Below, piece after piece: positions 18,210 through 26,565 of a stretch of DNA of 64,000 bases (position 1 is the stretch's first letter; each line of letters begins with the position of its first letter). A model generated the notes under the pieces. The model ran no database searches. It saw only the letters and a list, made by a program, of their open reading frames with translations, and had not been told where the DNA came from. Origin of the DNA: CBDBND01 sp965262665 (lineage in GTDB: Bacteria > Pseudomonadota > Alphaproteobacteria > Rhodospirillales > Rhodospirillaceae); the NCBI GenBank assembly GCA_965262665.1, contig CBDHFR010000003.1, forward strand, positions 310,001-374,000. Reading direction: 5' to 3'. Both the position numbers and the translations under genes were made by a program.

Positions 18210-18881
18210 ATGAAAATCGCTGTGCTTGGCGCATCGGGCCAGACCGGTCCGGTCATCATCATTGAGGCGCTTAAACGGGGCCATCAGGCCATCGCCATCT
18301 GCCGTTCGCCGGACAAGATGACCCTGTTCGACCCTAACTTGGAAATTCGGCAAGCCGATGCTTTCAACGCCGATGAAGTGTTGCAGGCGACGAAAGGGGC
18401 TGATGCTATTGTGACGTCCGTCGGCGCCACAAACTTGAAGGACAAACGTCCGCTCAACACCGTCGCCCACCGCAACGTCATGGACGCCATGAAGGCCCAT
18501 GGCCAGGACCGGCTGATCGCCATTTCTTCCTTCGGGGCCGTGCGCAACATTAAACGCAAAGGTTTGCGCCGGAACATCTATCTGTGGCTGCGGCGGAAGT
18601 ACTACCGGGATATGGCAGAGATGGAAGACATGGTTACCGCAGACTGGCCGCTTGCGACCATCCTTCGCGTCCCGTCGCTGCACAACCGCAAGCCCAAACA
18701 GAGTTACATCACCACAGATGACGGCACCCTTCCCAATGGTCTCGGCATATGCCGAGCCGATGTCGCCCACTACATTCTCGATGCCATCGAGCAGGACAAG
18801 GATCGAGGAAAGATCATCGCCATCGTCGACGAAGGATCGGAGCTTCCGCCCTTTAAGGAAATGATTCCGCCAAAGCGTTAG
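18210..18881 (+). CDS. NAD(P)-binding atypical SDR / NmrA-like protein
   Basis: 223 residues. The Rossmann nucleotide site is KIAVLGASGQTGPVII at the N-terminus (GxxGxxG type), followed by GADAIVTSVGATNLKD and LIAISSFGAVRN. This is the SDR_a5/NmrA-like group, which includes flavin reductases and redox sensors. It lacks the YxxxK pair of classical SDRs in the usual place. Being 7 bases downstream of the Rieske oxygenase, it may supply reductant or act on its product. Its 3' end overlaps the convergent ligase gene by 4 bases. Confidence 0.8.
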   Translation: MKIAVLGASGQTGPVIIIEALKRGHQAIAICRSPDKMTLFDPNLEIRQADAFNADEVLQATKGADAIVTSVGATNLKDKRPLNTVAHRNVMDAMKAHGQDRLIAISSFGAVRNIKRKGLRRNIYLWLRRKYYRDMAEMEDMVTADWPLATILRVPSLHNRKPKQSYITTDDGTLPNGLGICRADVAHYILDAIEQDKDRGKIIAIVDEGSELPPFKEMIPPKR

Positions 18882-20419
18882 TGATCTTCGGACGATCCGA
18901 TCTCTTCTTCCCACTCACGGCGATACTGTTGCTGCAGTTCCGTTTTTTGCACTTTGCCCATGGCATTGCGCGGCAAGGCGTCGGCCTGAACGACAAGCTT
19001 GGGAACCTTGTAGTTGGCGAGAGACTCCTTCAACGCAGCGCGAATGGTGTCCGACTCAATGTCGTGGTCACGCGAACAAACGACAATGGCCAATCCCGCT
19101 TCACTAAAGTCCGGATGGTGCAATCCGACAACGGCAGATTCCCCCACCTCCGTCAGTCCGTCGAGCACTTGCTCGATTTCCTTGGGGTAAATGTTGAAAC
19201 CACCGGAGATAAACATGTCCTTGGCCCGGCCCACCAGAGTGAGTTGCCCGTTCTGCTCAAGACGACCGATGTCGCCGGTTCGGAAAAATCCATCCGCCGT
19301 AAAGTCCTCTTTCGTCTTATCAGGCTTGTTCCAATAACCGGTAAAGAGCCCGGCACTTTTGATCTGCACATCGCCGATTTCACCCGGAATCATCGCAGTG
19401 TCAGATTCATCCGTAACCCGTAAAGACACTCCATCTAGAGGCCAACCGACCGTACCCGCTTTGCGGGGTTGGTCCGGATCAGCACTGGTGATGATACCGG
19501 CTTCCGTCATGCCATACCGTTCAACGATCGTGTGACCGGTCCGATGTTCAAAAGCGGTATACGTGTCCTCGAGCAACGGAGCTGAGCCGGAAATGAACAA
19601 TCGCATGTGACGGCATATGTCCGGCGACAAATCGGGACAAGACAACAGCCGGGTGTAATAGGTGTGGACACCCATAAACACGGTGGCTTTACCCAGATCT
19701 TCGATCACAGTTTGTTCATCAAACCGTGTGTGAAAAACCATCTCTGTGCCGTTCATCAGGACCGTGTTGATGGCGACAAAAAGTCCGTGGGTGTGAAAAA
19801 TTGGCAATGCATGAAGCAGCACATCGTTGGGATTAAATCCCCATACCTTTTTCAATGCTATTGCGTTGGCCGCGAGCGCACCGTGGGAAAGCATTGCACC
19901 TTTAGGACGGCCAGTGGTGCCGGATGAATACAGTATGGCGGCTACGTCTGACTCAACGCAGGCAACAACCGGATTGGCGTTATCGTAATCTGCAAGTTGA
20001 TCTGTAACGCTACCCCCGCCTTGATCGTCCAGCGTGAGCACATGGTCGATGTCGAACCGGTTAGCTCGCGCTTGCATATCCGCTGCACAACTGGGATTGC
20101 AGACCACAGCATGCGGCGTTGCATCTTCAAGAAAGTAATCCAGTTCCTGGCCCGTGTAGGCCGTGTTCAACGGCAAATAGACAGCACCGGCGCGCAAGCA
20201 GGCGAGATACAAAAGAACTGCCGCTGACGATTTCTCAACCTGTACCGCGACACGATCGCCTTTGCCGACGGCCAATGCCGAGAGCATGGTGGCCAACTGA
20301 CCAGAACGCGTATTCACATCGCCATACGAAAGGGCTGACCCGTCGCGATGACGTAGAAATGGATGTGAAAGATCTAGGGGGAACCGGTCACGAAATTGGG
20401 CGTACAGATTGGCGGACAT
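18878..20419 (-). CDS. AMP-dependent CoA ligase, malonyl-CoA synthetase (MatB)-like
   Basis: 513 residues, matching MatB length. The P-loop-like motif is ILYSSGTTGRPKGAMLSH; the acid-recognition and adenylation regions are GSAPLLEDTYTAFEHRTG and VERYGMTEAGIITS; the A8 hinge is GRAKDMFISGGFNIYP; and the C-terminal catalytic Lys is in PRNAMGKVQKTEL. The opening (MSANLYAQFRDRF) and the short length favour malonate or methylmalonate over long-chain acids, but that specificity is inference. The gene is complete, unlike the ligase at 12.6-14.5 kb. Confidence 0.8.
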   Translation of the reverse strand: MSANLYAQFRDRFPLDLSHPFLRHRDGSALSYGDVNTRSGQLATMLSALAVGKGDRVAVQVEKSSAAVLLYLACLRAGAVYLPLNTAYTGQELDYFLEDATPHAVVCNPSCAADMQARANRFDIDHVLTLDDQGGGSVTDQLADYDNANPVVACVESDVAAILYSSGTTGRPKGAMLSHGALAANAIALKKVWGFNPNDVLLHALPIFHTHGLFVAINTVLMNGTEMVFHTRFDEQTVIEDLGKATVFMGVHTYYTRLLSCPDLSPDICRHMRLFISGSAPLLEDTYTAFEHRTGHTIVERYGMTEAGIITSADPDQPRKAGTVGWPLDGVSLRVTDESDTAMIPGEIGDVQIKSAGLFTGYWNKPDKTKEDFTADGFFRTGDIGRLEQNGQLTLVGRAKDMFISGGFNIYPKEIEQVLDGLTEVGESAVVGLHHPDFSEAGLAIVVCSRDHDIESDTIRAALKESLANYKVPKLVVQADALPRNAMGKVQKTELQQQYRREWEEEIGSSEDH

Positions 20420-20490
20420 AACAGCCCGTTGTCCCTAAGACGGATGGGCAGTTCAAGTCTGTCGTTCATTCGCTGTGCAATGAAACGCGT

Positions 20491-20706
20491 TTAGAAGCTA
20501 ATGTTGAGTTGCTGACCGCGATTTTCCCGCTTGGCCGCTTCATCAATGACGTGTTAACGAATGGCATCGTCCTGCAATTCCTTGGTGCGGCTGCCCCGAT
20601 TGGGGTCATCAGCCTGGCTCGTCTCCGATGTGGGCGGCTGACTGACCGCCTGGCTTTGCTGCAAAGCCGGTAGGTGTGGGTTGTTGTCGCCGATGCCATC
20701 GACCAT
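20491..20706 (-). pseudogene. Small conserved-looking hypothetical protein with internal TAA
   Basis: Read from the ATG at 20706, the frame gives MVDGIGDNNPHLPALQ, then TSQADDPNRGSRTKELQDDAIR, a TAA (20554-20556), and then HVIDEAAKRENRGQQLNISF to the TAA at 20491. The composition (Q, N, D, charged, no hydrophobic core) and the clean continuation across the stop suggest a 71-residue protein in which a Gln codon (CAA) became TAA. Function is unknown. The rest of the 20420-20813 gap shows no other gene. Confidence 0.45.
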
Positions 20707-20813
20707 AGCTCGCCCTTTGCGGTTCGATCACGTCTGGGTATCACTTTCGCAAGCCTCGCCCAGGACCTCAAGACACGACTCTGTGACCCTATTTTCCTTC
20801 AATATTCAGTGAC

Positions 20814-22025
20814 TTATAGAAGGTCTTCCAGGGGGACATCCGGATCCGCCAGGCGCGATTCGTCGATGGCAACTTTGGCGGCGATGACCTTTTTCGACTG
20901 GAGGAAGTCTTTGGGCCGGTTGAGAGCGTTCACCGCCACCAGGACTCCATCGCGCAGGTAACAGACCGAAAAAGTCCGCGAACCGGAATCGCCGCGCACG
21001 ACGACCTGATCGTCCGGATCATTGATTCCCGCCATTTGCAGTTTGACGTCATATTGGTCCGACCAAAACCAGGGAACTTCCGCATACGGCATATCCTTTT
21101 CAAGAATGGTATTGGCCGCCGTCTTGCCTTGGCTAATGGCGTTTTGCACGGATTCCAATCGCAGACGCCGACCCAGGAGGTCATTGGGATGGTTGGTGCA
21201 GTCACCTACTGCATAGACATCTTTCGTCGATGTCCGCGCATACGCGTCGACGACGATGCCGTTGTTAACCTCCAGGCCAGCGGTTTCGGCTAAATCTGTG
21301 TTCGGAACGATACCAATGCCGATGACAACGCACTCTGCTCCGACCTCGCTGCCGTCGGTACAAAGCACCGTTTCAACTTTGCCGTTCCCTTTAAAACCTG
21401 AGACGCGCACATCGGTCTTGATGGTTACCCCTTCTTCCGTGTGGAGGCGGGTGTAAAATTCGGACACCACCGGCGCGACCACGCGGTTGAGCACCCGGTT
21501 TTCCATTTCCAGAACGGTTACGTTGCAACCCAGTTTGGCTGCAACGGCCGCGACCTCCAGACCAATGTAGCCGCCGCCGACAATGGCCAGTTTTGTCTTT
21601 GGGTGGAGCGTGTCACGGAAACCGAGCACATCATCGATGGTGCGCAGGTAATGCACGCCGTCAAGATCAACGCCGGGAACAGGCAGCTGCCGGACTGCAC
21701 CGCCTGTCGCCAAAACGATGGCATGTCCCGGAACCATTAAGCCGTCCGAGAGAGTCACATGATCACCAGGCGCAATAGCCGTCACCCGGGCGTTTGATTT
21801 GAGGATGATATCTTTATCTTCGTAAAAATTTTCGGCGCGTAAATACATGCGCTCCATGTCCAGCTCGCCAGCCAGAAACTGCTTGGAGAGAGCGGGGCGC
21901 TCATAGGGAATGTAGGGCTCTTCGCCAATGACTGTTACCGGCCCGGCAAATCCACCCTGACGGAGTGAAATGGCCGTCTGTCCTCCGGCTTCGCCGGCGC
22001 CGACAATCACCACGGAATTGGCCAC
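20814..22025 (-). CDS. FAD-dependent pyridine nucleotide-disulfide oxidoreductase (ferredoxin/rubredoxin reductase type)
   Basis: 403 residues, the usual size for NADH-dependent ferredoxin or rubredoxin reductases of oxygenase systems. The FAD-binding motif is SVVIVGAGEAGGQTA at the N-terminus, the NAD motif is LAIVGGGYIGLEVAAVAAKLG near residue 150, and the second FAD contact is DVYAVGDCTNHP near 275. The reductase C-terminal domain is recognisable from WFWSDQYDVKLQMAG. It could serve the Rieske oxygenase at 17 kb; this is inferred from type, not from an operon, since the strands differ. Confidence 0.88.
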   Translation of the reverse strand: MANSVVIVGAGEAGGQTAISLRQGGFAGPVTVIGEEPYIPYERPALSKQFLAGELDMERMYLRAENFYEDKDIILKSNARVTAIAPGDHVTLSDGLMVPGHAIVLATGGAVRQLPVPGVDLDGVHYLRTIDDVLGFRDTLHPKTKLAIVGGGYIGLEVAAVAAKLGCNVTVLEMENRVLNRVVAPVVSEFYTRLHTEEGVTIKTDVRVSGFKGNGKVETVLCTDGSEVGAECVVIGIGIVPNTDLAETAGLEVNNGIVVDAYARTSTKDVYAVGDCTNHPNDLLGRRLRLESVQNAISQGKTAANTILEKDMPYAEVPWFWSDQYDVKLQMAGINDPDDQVVVRGDSGSRTFSVCYLRDGVLVAVNALNRPKDFLQSKKVIAAKVAIDESRLADPDVPLEDLL

Positions 22026-22099
22026 TGCGAACTCCTCAATCGCTCACATTTGTTTTCACAATAGTCTGGTGAACCGGAGCACCGCCAAAAGAACGGTGT

Positions 22100-22443
22100 C
22101 TAGTCGTCTGTGATTTCGCCACCAGCCACGAGACGGTCGATTTCCTCCTGTGACAGAGCGTCGCCACCGTCACCTTCGGGCTCGGGTTTCGGTGTGTCTT
22201 TACCGCGCCGATCTTCCTCGTCTTCGACGATGGCAACCGCGCGCCGCCGCCGGTCAGGGCCAAAATATCCACCGACATCGACAAACGGCCGCGGCCGTTC
22301 GATGACCTCACGAATGCGCAAAAACAATCCCTTAGCCGTGATCGGTTTGGCAACGTATTCTGTGACACCCGCGTTGCGGGCTTCAATCACTTTTCCCCGA
22401 CACGTCTCGCTCGTCACCATAATGATCGGTGTAAACTTGGCGA
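22100..22443 (-). pseudogene. C-terminal part of a receiver protein split by IS30
   Basis: The sequence beginning at the IS border reads ELAKFTPIIMVTSETCRGKV, then ARNAGVTEYVAKPITAKGLFLRI, which is the beta4-alpha5 half of a CheY-like receiver including the conserved Thr/Ser and Lys. A charged tail follows and ends DALSQEEIDRLVAGGEITDD. The LSQEEIDRL segment resembles the N-terminal CheY-binding peptide of FliM (LSQxEIDALL), an unusual position for it. The N-terminal half lies beyond the IS30 element at 23935-24177. Confidence 0.75.
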
Positions 22444-23914
22444 GTTCAATCGGTCGTCGCAACACTCTGGCATAGGAGGTTGCTATGACGGTACGCAGAC
22501 GGCGGTCGGATCGGTCTGGACGGAGCAAGTTGCATTCGCCAGGTCGACCGGACTCGGCACGGCGTGAGGAGCTTGTTCGGTTCTGGGCAGCGATTGCGAC
22601 GGGGCGTTCGAGCGAGGACGCGGCCCGAGATGCCGGTGTATCCCCTCCGGTAGGCTCGAGGTGGTTCCGGAGGTCGGGCGGCATGCCACCAGCACATTTA
22701 TCGCAATCGGCCAAGCCGCTGTCAGGACGTTACCTGTCTTTCGAGGAACGTGAGGAGATTGCTCTTCTGCGCGCTCAGGGAAGAGGCATACGTCATATTG
22801 CTTGCCGGCTGGAGCGAGCACCGTCGACGATCTCCCGCGAGGTGCGGCGCAACGCGGCGACCCGAAGCGGTGGCCTGGACTACCGAGCAACGACGGCGCA
22901 GTGGCATGCTGATCGATCCGCCAAAAGGCCGCAGCCAGCCAAGCTGGCAACGAATGAGGCGCTGCGGCGCGATGTGCAGGATCGGCTTGCGGGTCGGATC
23001 TCGGCACCGGATGGAACGGTGATCGAGGGGCCACGCGTCGTCTGGAACGGTCGTCGGCATGGGCCGCGGCAGCGCAGGCGATGGGCCAGGGCCTGGAGTC
23101 CTGAGCAGATCGCGCACCGTCTTCGGATCGACTATCCTGGGGACGGGCCCGAGGATCAAGCGATGCGGATCAGTCATGAGGCGATCTATCAGGCGCTCTA
23201 CGTACAGGGCCGCGGCGCACTCCGTCGTGAGCTGACCGCCTGCCTTCGCACGGGAAGGGCACTGCGCGTGCCTCGGGCACGTAGCCGCCGGCGGGGAAAA
23301 TCCTTCGTCACGCCTGAGATCATGATCAGTGAACGATCGGCGGAAGCAGCTGATCGGGCCGTACCCGGACACTGGGAAGGTGACCTGATCATCGGCTTGG
23401 GCAGATCGGCGATCGGCACTCTGGTGGAACGCGCCACGCGGTTCACAATGCTGCTGCATCTTCCCCGAATGGAAGGCCACGGCACCGTCCCGCGCGTGAA
23501 GAACGGGCCTGCGCTTGCCGGCTGGAGCGAGCATGGGGCTGAAGCGGTTCGCGATGCCATCGCCCGGACGATCACGACATTGCCAGCGCAGCTTCGCCGC
23601 TCGCTGACCTGGGACCAGGGAGCAGAGATGGCCAGGCATGCGGATCTGCGGATCGCAACCGGCCTTCCCGTCTACTTCTGCGAACCGCACAGCCCTTGGC
23701 AACGCGGAACGAACGAGAACACCAATGGATTGCTTCGACAGTACTTCCCGAAAGGAACCGATCTGAGCGCACACAGTCCGGACGTACTCGCAGTTGTTGC
23801 TGACGCGCTCAATACACGGCCCCGCAAGACCCTCGGATGGAGAACTCCCGCCGAAGCTCTGGACCAGTGCTTGCAGGCCAGTCAAACTGAACGTGTCGCG
23901 ACGACCGGTTGAAC
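22444..23914. mobile_element. IS30-family insertion sequence
   Basis: A 1471-bp element bounded by 22-bp inverted repeats starting GTTCAA (22444-22465 and, inverted, 23893-23914), identical at 20 of 22 positions. It holds one transposase gene reading left to right. It interrupts a response-regulator gene on the minus strand, whose halves are at 22100-22443 and 23935-24177. About 20 bases containing the palindrome GCCCTTTAGGGC lie between the right repeat and the regulator fragment, so the exact target duplication is unclear. Confidence 0.88.
22485..23912 (+). CDS. IS30-family transposase
   Basis: 475 residues in one frame, started at an ATG preceded by AGGAGG. The helix-turn-helix region reads YLSFEEREEIALLRAQG and RAPSTISREVRRNA. 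The catalytic DDE triad is visible as PGHWEGDLIIG, LTWDQGAEMARH and NENTNGLLRQYFPKGTD. The N-terminus carries an extra Arg-rich segment of about 90 residues, including a second HTH-like stretch (EDAARDAGVSPPVGSRWFR). The reading frame ends within the right inverted repeat. It appears functional. Confidence 0.93.
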   Translation: MTVRRRRSDRSGRSKLHSPGRPDSARREELVRFWAAIATGRSSEDAARDAGVSPPVGSRWFRRSGGMPPAHLSQSAKPLSGRYLSFEEREEIALLRAQGRGIRHIACRLERAPSTISREVRRNAATRSGGLDYRATTAQWHADRSAKRPQPAKLATNEALRRDVQDRLAGRISAPDGTVIEGPRVVWNGRRHGPRQRRRWARAWSPEQIAHRLRIDYPGDGPEDQAMRISHEAIYQALYVQGRGALRRELTACLRTGRALRVPRARSRRRGKSFVTPEIMISERSAEAADRAVPGHWEGDLIIGLGRSAIGTLVERATRFTMLLHLPRMEGHGTVPRVKNGPALAGWSEHGAEAVRDAIARTITTLPAQLRRSLTWDQGAEMARHADLRIATGLPVYFCEPHSPWQRGTNENTNGLLRQYFPKGTDLSAHSPDVLAVVADALNTRPRKTLGWRTPAEALDQCLQASQTERVATTG

Positions 23915-23934
23915 CCGCCCTTTAGGGCTGAGTT

Positions 23935-24177
23935 TTATTCACGAATGGATCTAAGAAAGTCCAACCCGTTGACGGGATCCATGCGCCATTCGGTTAAAAC
24001 GATGTCAGGTTGCAGGCTTCTGACCGCTTCCAAGGCGTCGCCGCCGTCTTTTGCCTCTTCGACTCGTTTGGCCCCAAGAGTCTCAAGCACGCCTTTCAGC
24101 AAGTGACGCATATACGACTTGTTGTCAACGACCAAAAAATTAATCGGTTTGAGATAGTCGGTGGTCGCTTGAACCAT
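23935..24177 (-). pseudogene. N-terminal part of the receiver protein split by IS30
   Basis: 80 residues: YLKPINFLVVDNKSYMRHLL, then AKDGGDALEAVRSLQPDIVLTEWRMDPVNGLDFLRSIRE and a TAA. This is the first half of a CheY-like receiver. The acidic pocket has VDN rather than VDD, and the phosphoacceptor position reads TEW rather than the usual TDW, so even the intact protein may have been an atypical receiver with a Glu in place of the phosphorylated Asp. Translation stops soon before the IS border, so the truncated product would be unfolded. Confidence 0.8.
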
Positions 24178-24326
24178 AAATCCCAGCCGTGGTCTGCGGT
24201 CTATCCGAACCGGGTCTCCCGCCCAGTTCTTCTATAAGGTATTGGGAAGCCGTCAAAAAATCAAAACCTGCAGATGGTTGACCGTTTTCAACCGATCACC
24301 TGTGTGTTTTTTTACCGGTTTCAATA

Positions 24327-24350
24327 GGGGCTTATATACATGACTAGACA
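24327..24350 (+). repeat. Left terminal inverted repeat of the cassette
   Basis: 24 bases identical to the reverse complement of 24749-24772. The pairing stops abruptly at the inner edge. At the outer edge one further base would pair by chance through the flanking target sequence. Confidence 0.9.
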
Positions 24351-24355
24351 AGTCC

Positions 24356-24697
24356 TTATTTAGCTCCGCGGATCAGCAAGAAGCCCTCATAGATGAGCAA
24401 GGAAACCGTAAACGGCACCATAACCAGCCACAAGGTTCCGCTCTCCAGTCCACTGCCTGCCATCTTCGCCAAGTAATTGTAGGCGTATAAATGAACCAGC
24501 GCCCCGACCAGGACCGTTACTACGAGACGAGGCCATTCGGTTTCACCGCGCATCGAACCGAGGATTTTCTCCATGAAAACGAGTACGAGGGCGACGACTG
24601 CGAAAGGGTCAATCCAATCAAATATGGGCTTGGCCGCCGCGGGATTGACGGCGTAGAAGAAATTGTTGAGCGTCAAAACGAAAGCTACGACGAGCAT
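24356..24697 (-). CDS. Small four-helix membrane protein carried by the mobile cassette
   Basis: 113 residues from the ATG at 24697, which has AAAAGGA seven bases upstream; an in-frame ATG at 24721 would add eight residues. Four hydrophobic segments are visible: MLVVAFVLTLNNFFYAV, PFAVVALVLVFMEKILG, RLVVTVLVGALVHLYAY and LWLVMVPFTVSLLIYEGF. They are separated by short charged loops. No family was recognised. The gene fills most of the 446-bp element and its stop lies five bases inside the left inverted repeat, so it is either the cargo selected for or part of how the element persists. Confidence 0.65.
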   Translation of the reverse strand: MLVVAFVLTLNNFFYAVNPAAAKPIFDWIDPFAVVALVLVFMEKILGSMRGETEWPRLVVTVLVGALVHLYAYNYLAKMAGSGLESGTLWLVMVPFTVSLLIYEGFLLIRGAK

Positions 24698-24748
24698 GAA
24701 GCATCCTTTTAGTGACCGCATATTTCAACCTCTCCAATTCTTCCGTTG

Positions 24749-24772
24749 TGTCTAGTCATGTATATAAGCCCC
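24749..24772 (-). repeat. Right terminal inverted repeat of the cassette
   Basis: Exact inverted copy of 24327-24350, followed immediately by the second copy of TTTCAATA at 24773-24780. Confidence 0.9.
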
Positions 24773-24860
24773 TTTCAATAGACGGTAATTCCCTTCCGGC
24801 CTATGCCCAAACCGGGAGCCCCGCTACTGTGAGCCCACTTCAACCCGTTGGAGCCACCCT

Positions 24861-25502
24861 TTGACGTCCCGTTCTCAAACCACCGCAGACCGGCTCGCTG
24901 ATCATGCTCCGCGCACCTGGCAGCGCATGCTCTCCGGCCGCCGTTTGAACCTGCTCGACCCGTCGCCCATGGACATTGAGATTAAGGACATCGCTTTGGG
25001 TCTCGCCCGCAACACCCGGTGGAATGGACAAACCACCGGGGATCATGGCTGGAGTGTGGCCCAGCATTCAGACTTGGTTGTCGATATCGTCCGTCGGCTG
25101 GATCCCCGTGCCAGCGCCGAGGTTTTGTTGACCGCCAAGCTTCATGACGCCTCTGAATATGTCACCCATGATCTGATCACACCCTTGAAAGCCGTCGTCG
25201 GCGACGTCTTCAAAGAAGTGGAGCAACGCCTCTTGCACGCCATCCGGCTGCGGTTTGGGCTATCCCCACAGATGTCGAAAGAGACGGAACGTTTGATCAA
25301 ACGGGCCGACAAAATTGCGGCTGCCACGGAAGCCGTGCAACTGGCCGGTTTTACAGTTCACGAAGCGCGGTCGATCCTCGGATTTAGGGAAAAACCCCTC
25401 GACGATGTTACGCTTGTACCGGTGCCAGTGGCTGAAGCCGAACGGCGTTTCCTTGACGGATTTCGCACGTTGGAGAAAGCTTTGACCCTGCAAAAAAGAT
25501 GA
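24861..25502 (+). CDS. HD-domain phosphohydrolase (YfbR-like)
   Basis: 213 residues. The HD metal site is visible as WSVAQHSDLVVDIV (first His), AKLHDASEYVTHD (HD pair) and IKRADKIAAATEAVQL (distal Asp). The region RRLNLLDPSPMDIEIKDIALGLARNTRW is typical of YfbR-type 5'-nucleotidases and related dNMP-processing proteins encoded by alphaproteobacteria and phages. The start is probably TTG at 24861 with GGAG upstream; no ATG fits. A role in nucleotide pool cleaning is inferred. Confidence 0.78.
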   Translation: MTSRSQTTADRLADHAPRTWQRMLSGRRLNLLDPSPMDIEIKDIALGLARNTRWNGQTTGDHGWSVAQHSDLVVDIVRRLDPRASAEVLLTAKLHDASEYVTHDLITPLKAVVGDVFKEVEQRLLHAIRLRFGLSPQMSKETERLIKRADKIAAATEAVQLAGFTVHEARSILGFREKPLDDVTLVPVPVAEAERRFLDGFRTLEKALTLQKR

Positions 25503-25568
25503 CGTTTCCCAACATAGGTATTTTTTATTAGCGTTGTTGTTCGATCTTAATCGAGGGAGGGCAATCCC

Positions 25569-26015
25569 ATGTCACTCAGCCGTACATCCGTTTATTTCAT
25601 TGTGTTCGCCGCGCTCAATGGTCTGATGGCCGTCATCACCGGATCCATGGCCGCGCACGGTATCCAAAATATTGCACCGACCGGTGAGGAAGCCATCAAC
25701 TGGTTCTATGACGCCAGTGATTTCCAAATGAAGATGGCCTTCGGCATTGTTTTTGTTGCGCTGTTGCATGACCGGGTCAAGGAAGGGCGCCCCCGCAAAT
25801 TCATGGTCGCCACAGGCATTTTGTTTGGTTGCGGCATTCTATTTTTCTCCGGCGCGCTGTACTCAATCTCGTTCGAGGGTCCCGGCATTTTCGCGCCATT
25901 CGGCGGACTATCAGCCATGCTCGGCTTTATCTGCTTGACCATCGGCGCCATTTCCTCCGGTGCCAAGTCGCTTGAAGGTAAAGTTCCCAATGCTCATCCG
26001 GAGGCGGCGGAATGA
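25569..26015 (+). CDS. DUF423 family membrane protein
   Basis: 148 residues started after GAGGGAGGGCAATCCC. Four transmembrane segments: YFIVFAALNGLMAVITGSMAAHG, MKMAFGIVFVALLHD, FMVATGILFGCGILFFSGALYS and LSAMLGFICLTIGAISSG. The AAHG near residue 33 and FSGALYS near 97 are DUF423 (YgdD-type) signatures. Biochemical function is unknown. The TGA stop overlaps the ATG of the next gene (ATGA). Confidence 0.85.
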   Translation: MSLSRTSVYFIVFAALNGLMAVITGSMAAHGIQNIAPTGEEAINWFYDASDFQMKMAFGIVFVALLHDRVKEGRPRKFMVATGILFGCGILFFSGALYSISFEGPGIFAPFGGLSAMLGFICLTIGAISSGAKSLEGKVPNAHPEAAE

Positions 26016-26425
26016 TCGGTTCCTTGTTAGAGGGCGTCGCCTAGTTGGGTGTCGTCCTCGGCATGATCGGCGCCATGGCCTGCGGATCGCTCTACTACTC
26101 GCCGGTCATGTTCATGAAGATGTGGATCGCCGAGATCGGTAAAACACCCGAAGAAATGGGCAACCCGATGAAGGCGTTAATCAACGCTGCGGTGATGAAT
26201 CTCATTGCCGCGCTCGGCATTAACATCGTTATAGTCATGCAAGGCGTTACCACGATCATGGGTGCTGCCGTGGTTGCCGCTTTCCTTTGGATCGTCTTCT
26301 GTTTGACCACAGAGTTGCTGCACGATCGCTACAACGGTGCGTCGGTGAAACTGTCGGTCATCAATGCCGGCAATACGTTCGGCGCCTACGTGGTCATGGG
26401 CGTGATTATTCAGCTGCTTCGGTAG
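26012..26425 (+). pseudogene. DUF1761 membrane protein with an early in-frame TAG
   Basis: The ATG at 26012 overlaps the DUF423 stop. The frame reads MIGSLLEGVA, TAG (26042-26044), then LGVVLGMIGAMACGSLYYSPVMFMKMW, NPMKALINAAVMNLIAALG and NAGNTFGAYVVMGVIIQLLR. The GSLYYSP-x-x-F-x-x-MW motif and four membrane helices identify DUF1761. The TAG falls inside the first helix where Trp (TGG) fits. Without readthrough, a downstream start such as ATG 26063 would yield a protein lacking most of helix 1. It is probably a recent nonsense mutation. Confidence 0.8.
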
Positions 26426-26537
26426 CGGGCGGTTGTTGGGGTTCCATTTGGCTGTCCGGCAGGTTGAACAGGATATAGAGCAGGAACGCCAACACCATAA
26501 GCAGAGGCATAACAATACGGATCAGTCCTTGGGGCAT
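26406..26537 (-). CDS. Small single-pass membrane protein
   Basis: 43 residues: MPQGLIRIVMPLLMVLAFLLYILF followed by a Pro/Gln/Glu tail. It has a good ribosome site, AGGAGATCAATC, just before the ATG at 26537. It overlaps the convergent DUF1761 gene by 20 bases and lies 28 bases after the enoyl-CoA hydratase gene, so it may be the last gene of the long minus-strand operon. No family was recognised. Confidence 0.5.
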   Translation of the reverse strand: MPQGLIRIVMPLLMVLAFLLYILFNLPDSQMEPQQPPATEAAE

Positions 26538-26565
26538 GATTGATCTCCTGCCTTAGCCAGCAAGG

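Larger units (their letters stand above)
24327..24772. mobile_element. 446-bp mobile cassette with perfect inverted repeats and one passenger gene
   Basis: Both ends carry a perfect 24-bp inverted repeat that begins GGGGCTTATATACATG (24327-24350; inverted copy 24749-24772). TTTCAATA is present directly outside each end (24319-24326 and 24773-24780), an 8-bp target duplication. No transposase is inside; the only gene is a small membrane protein. This is the structure of a non-autonomous insertion (MITE or mobile insertion cassette). An 8-bp duplication with GGG ends suggests mobilisation by an IS1595-like, or possibly ISL3- or IS6-like, transposase. Removing it restores continuous flanking sequence. 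Confidence 0.85.

Noticed and set aside
22722..23885. 387-codon minus-strand open frame across the IS30 element
   Set aside because: Antisense to the complete IS30 transposase, with no recognisable domain.
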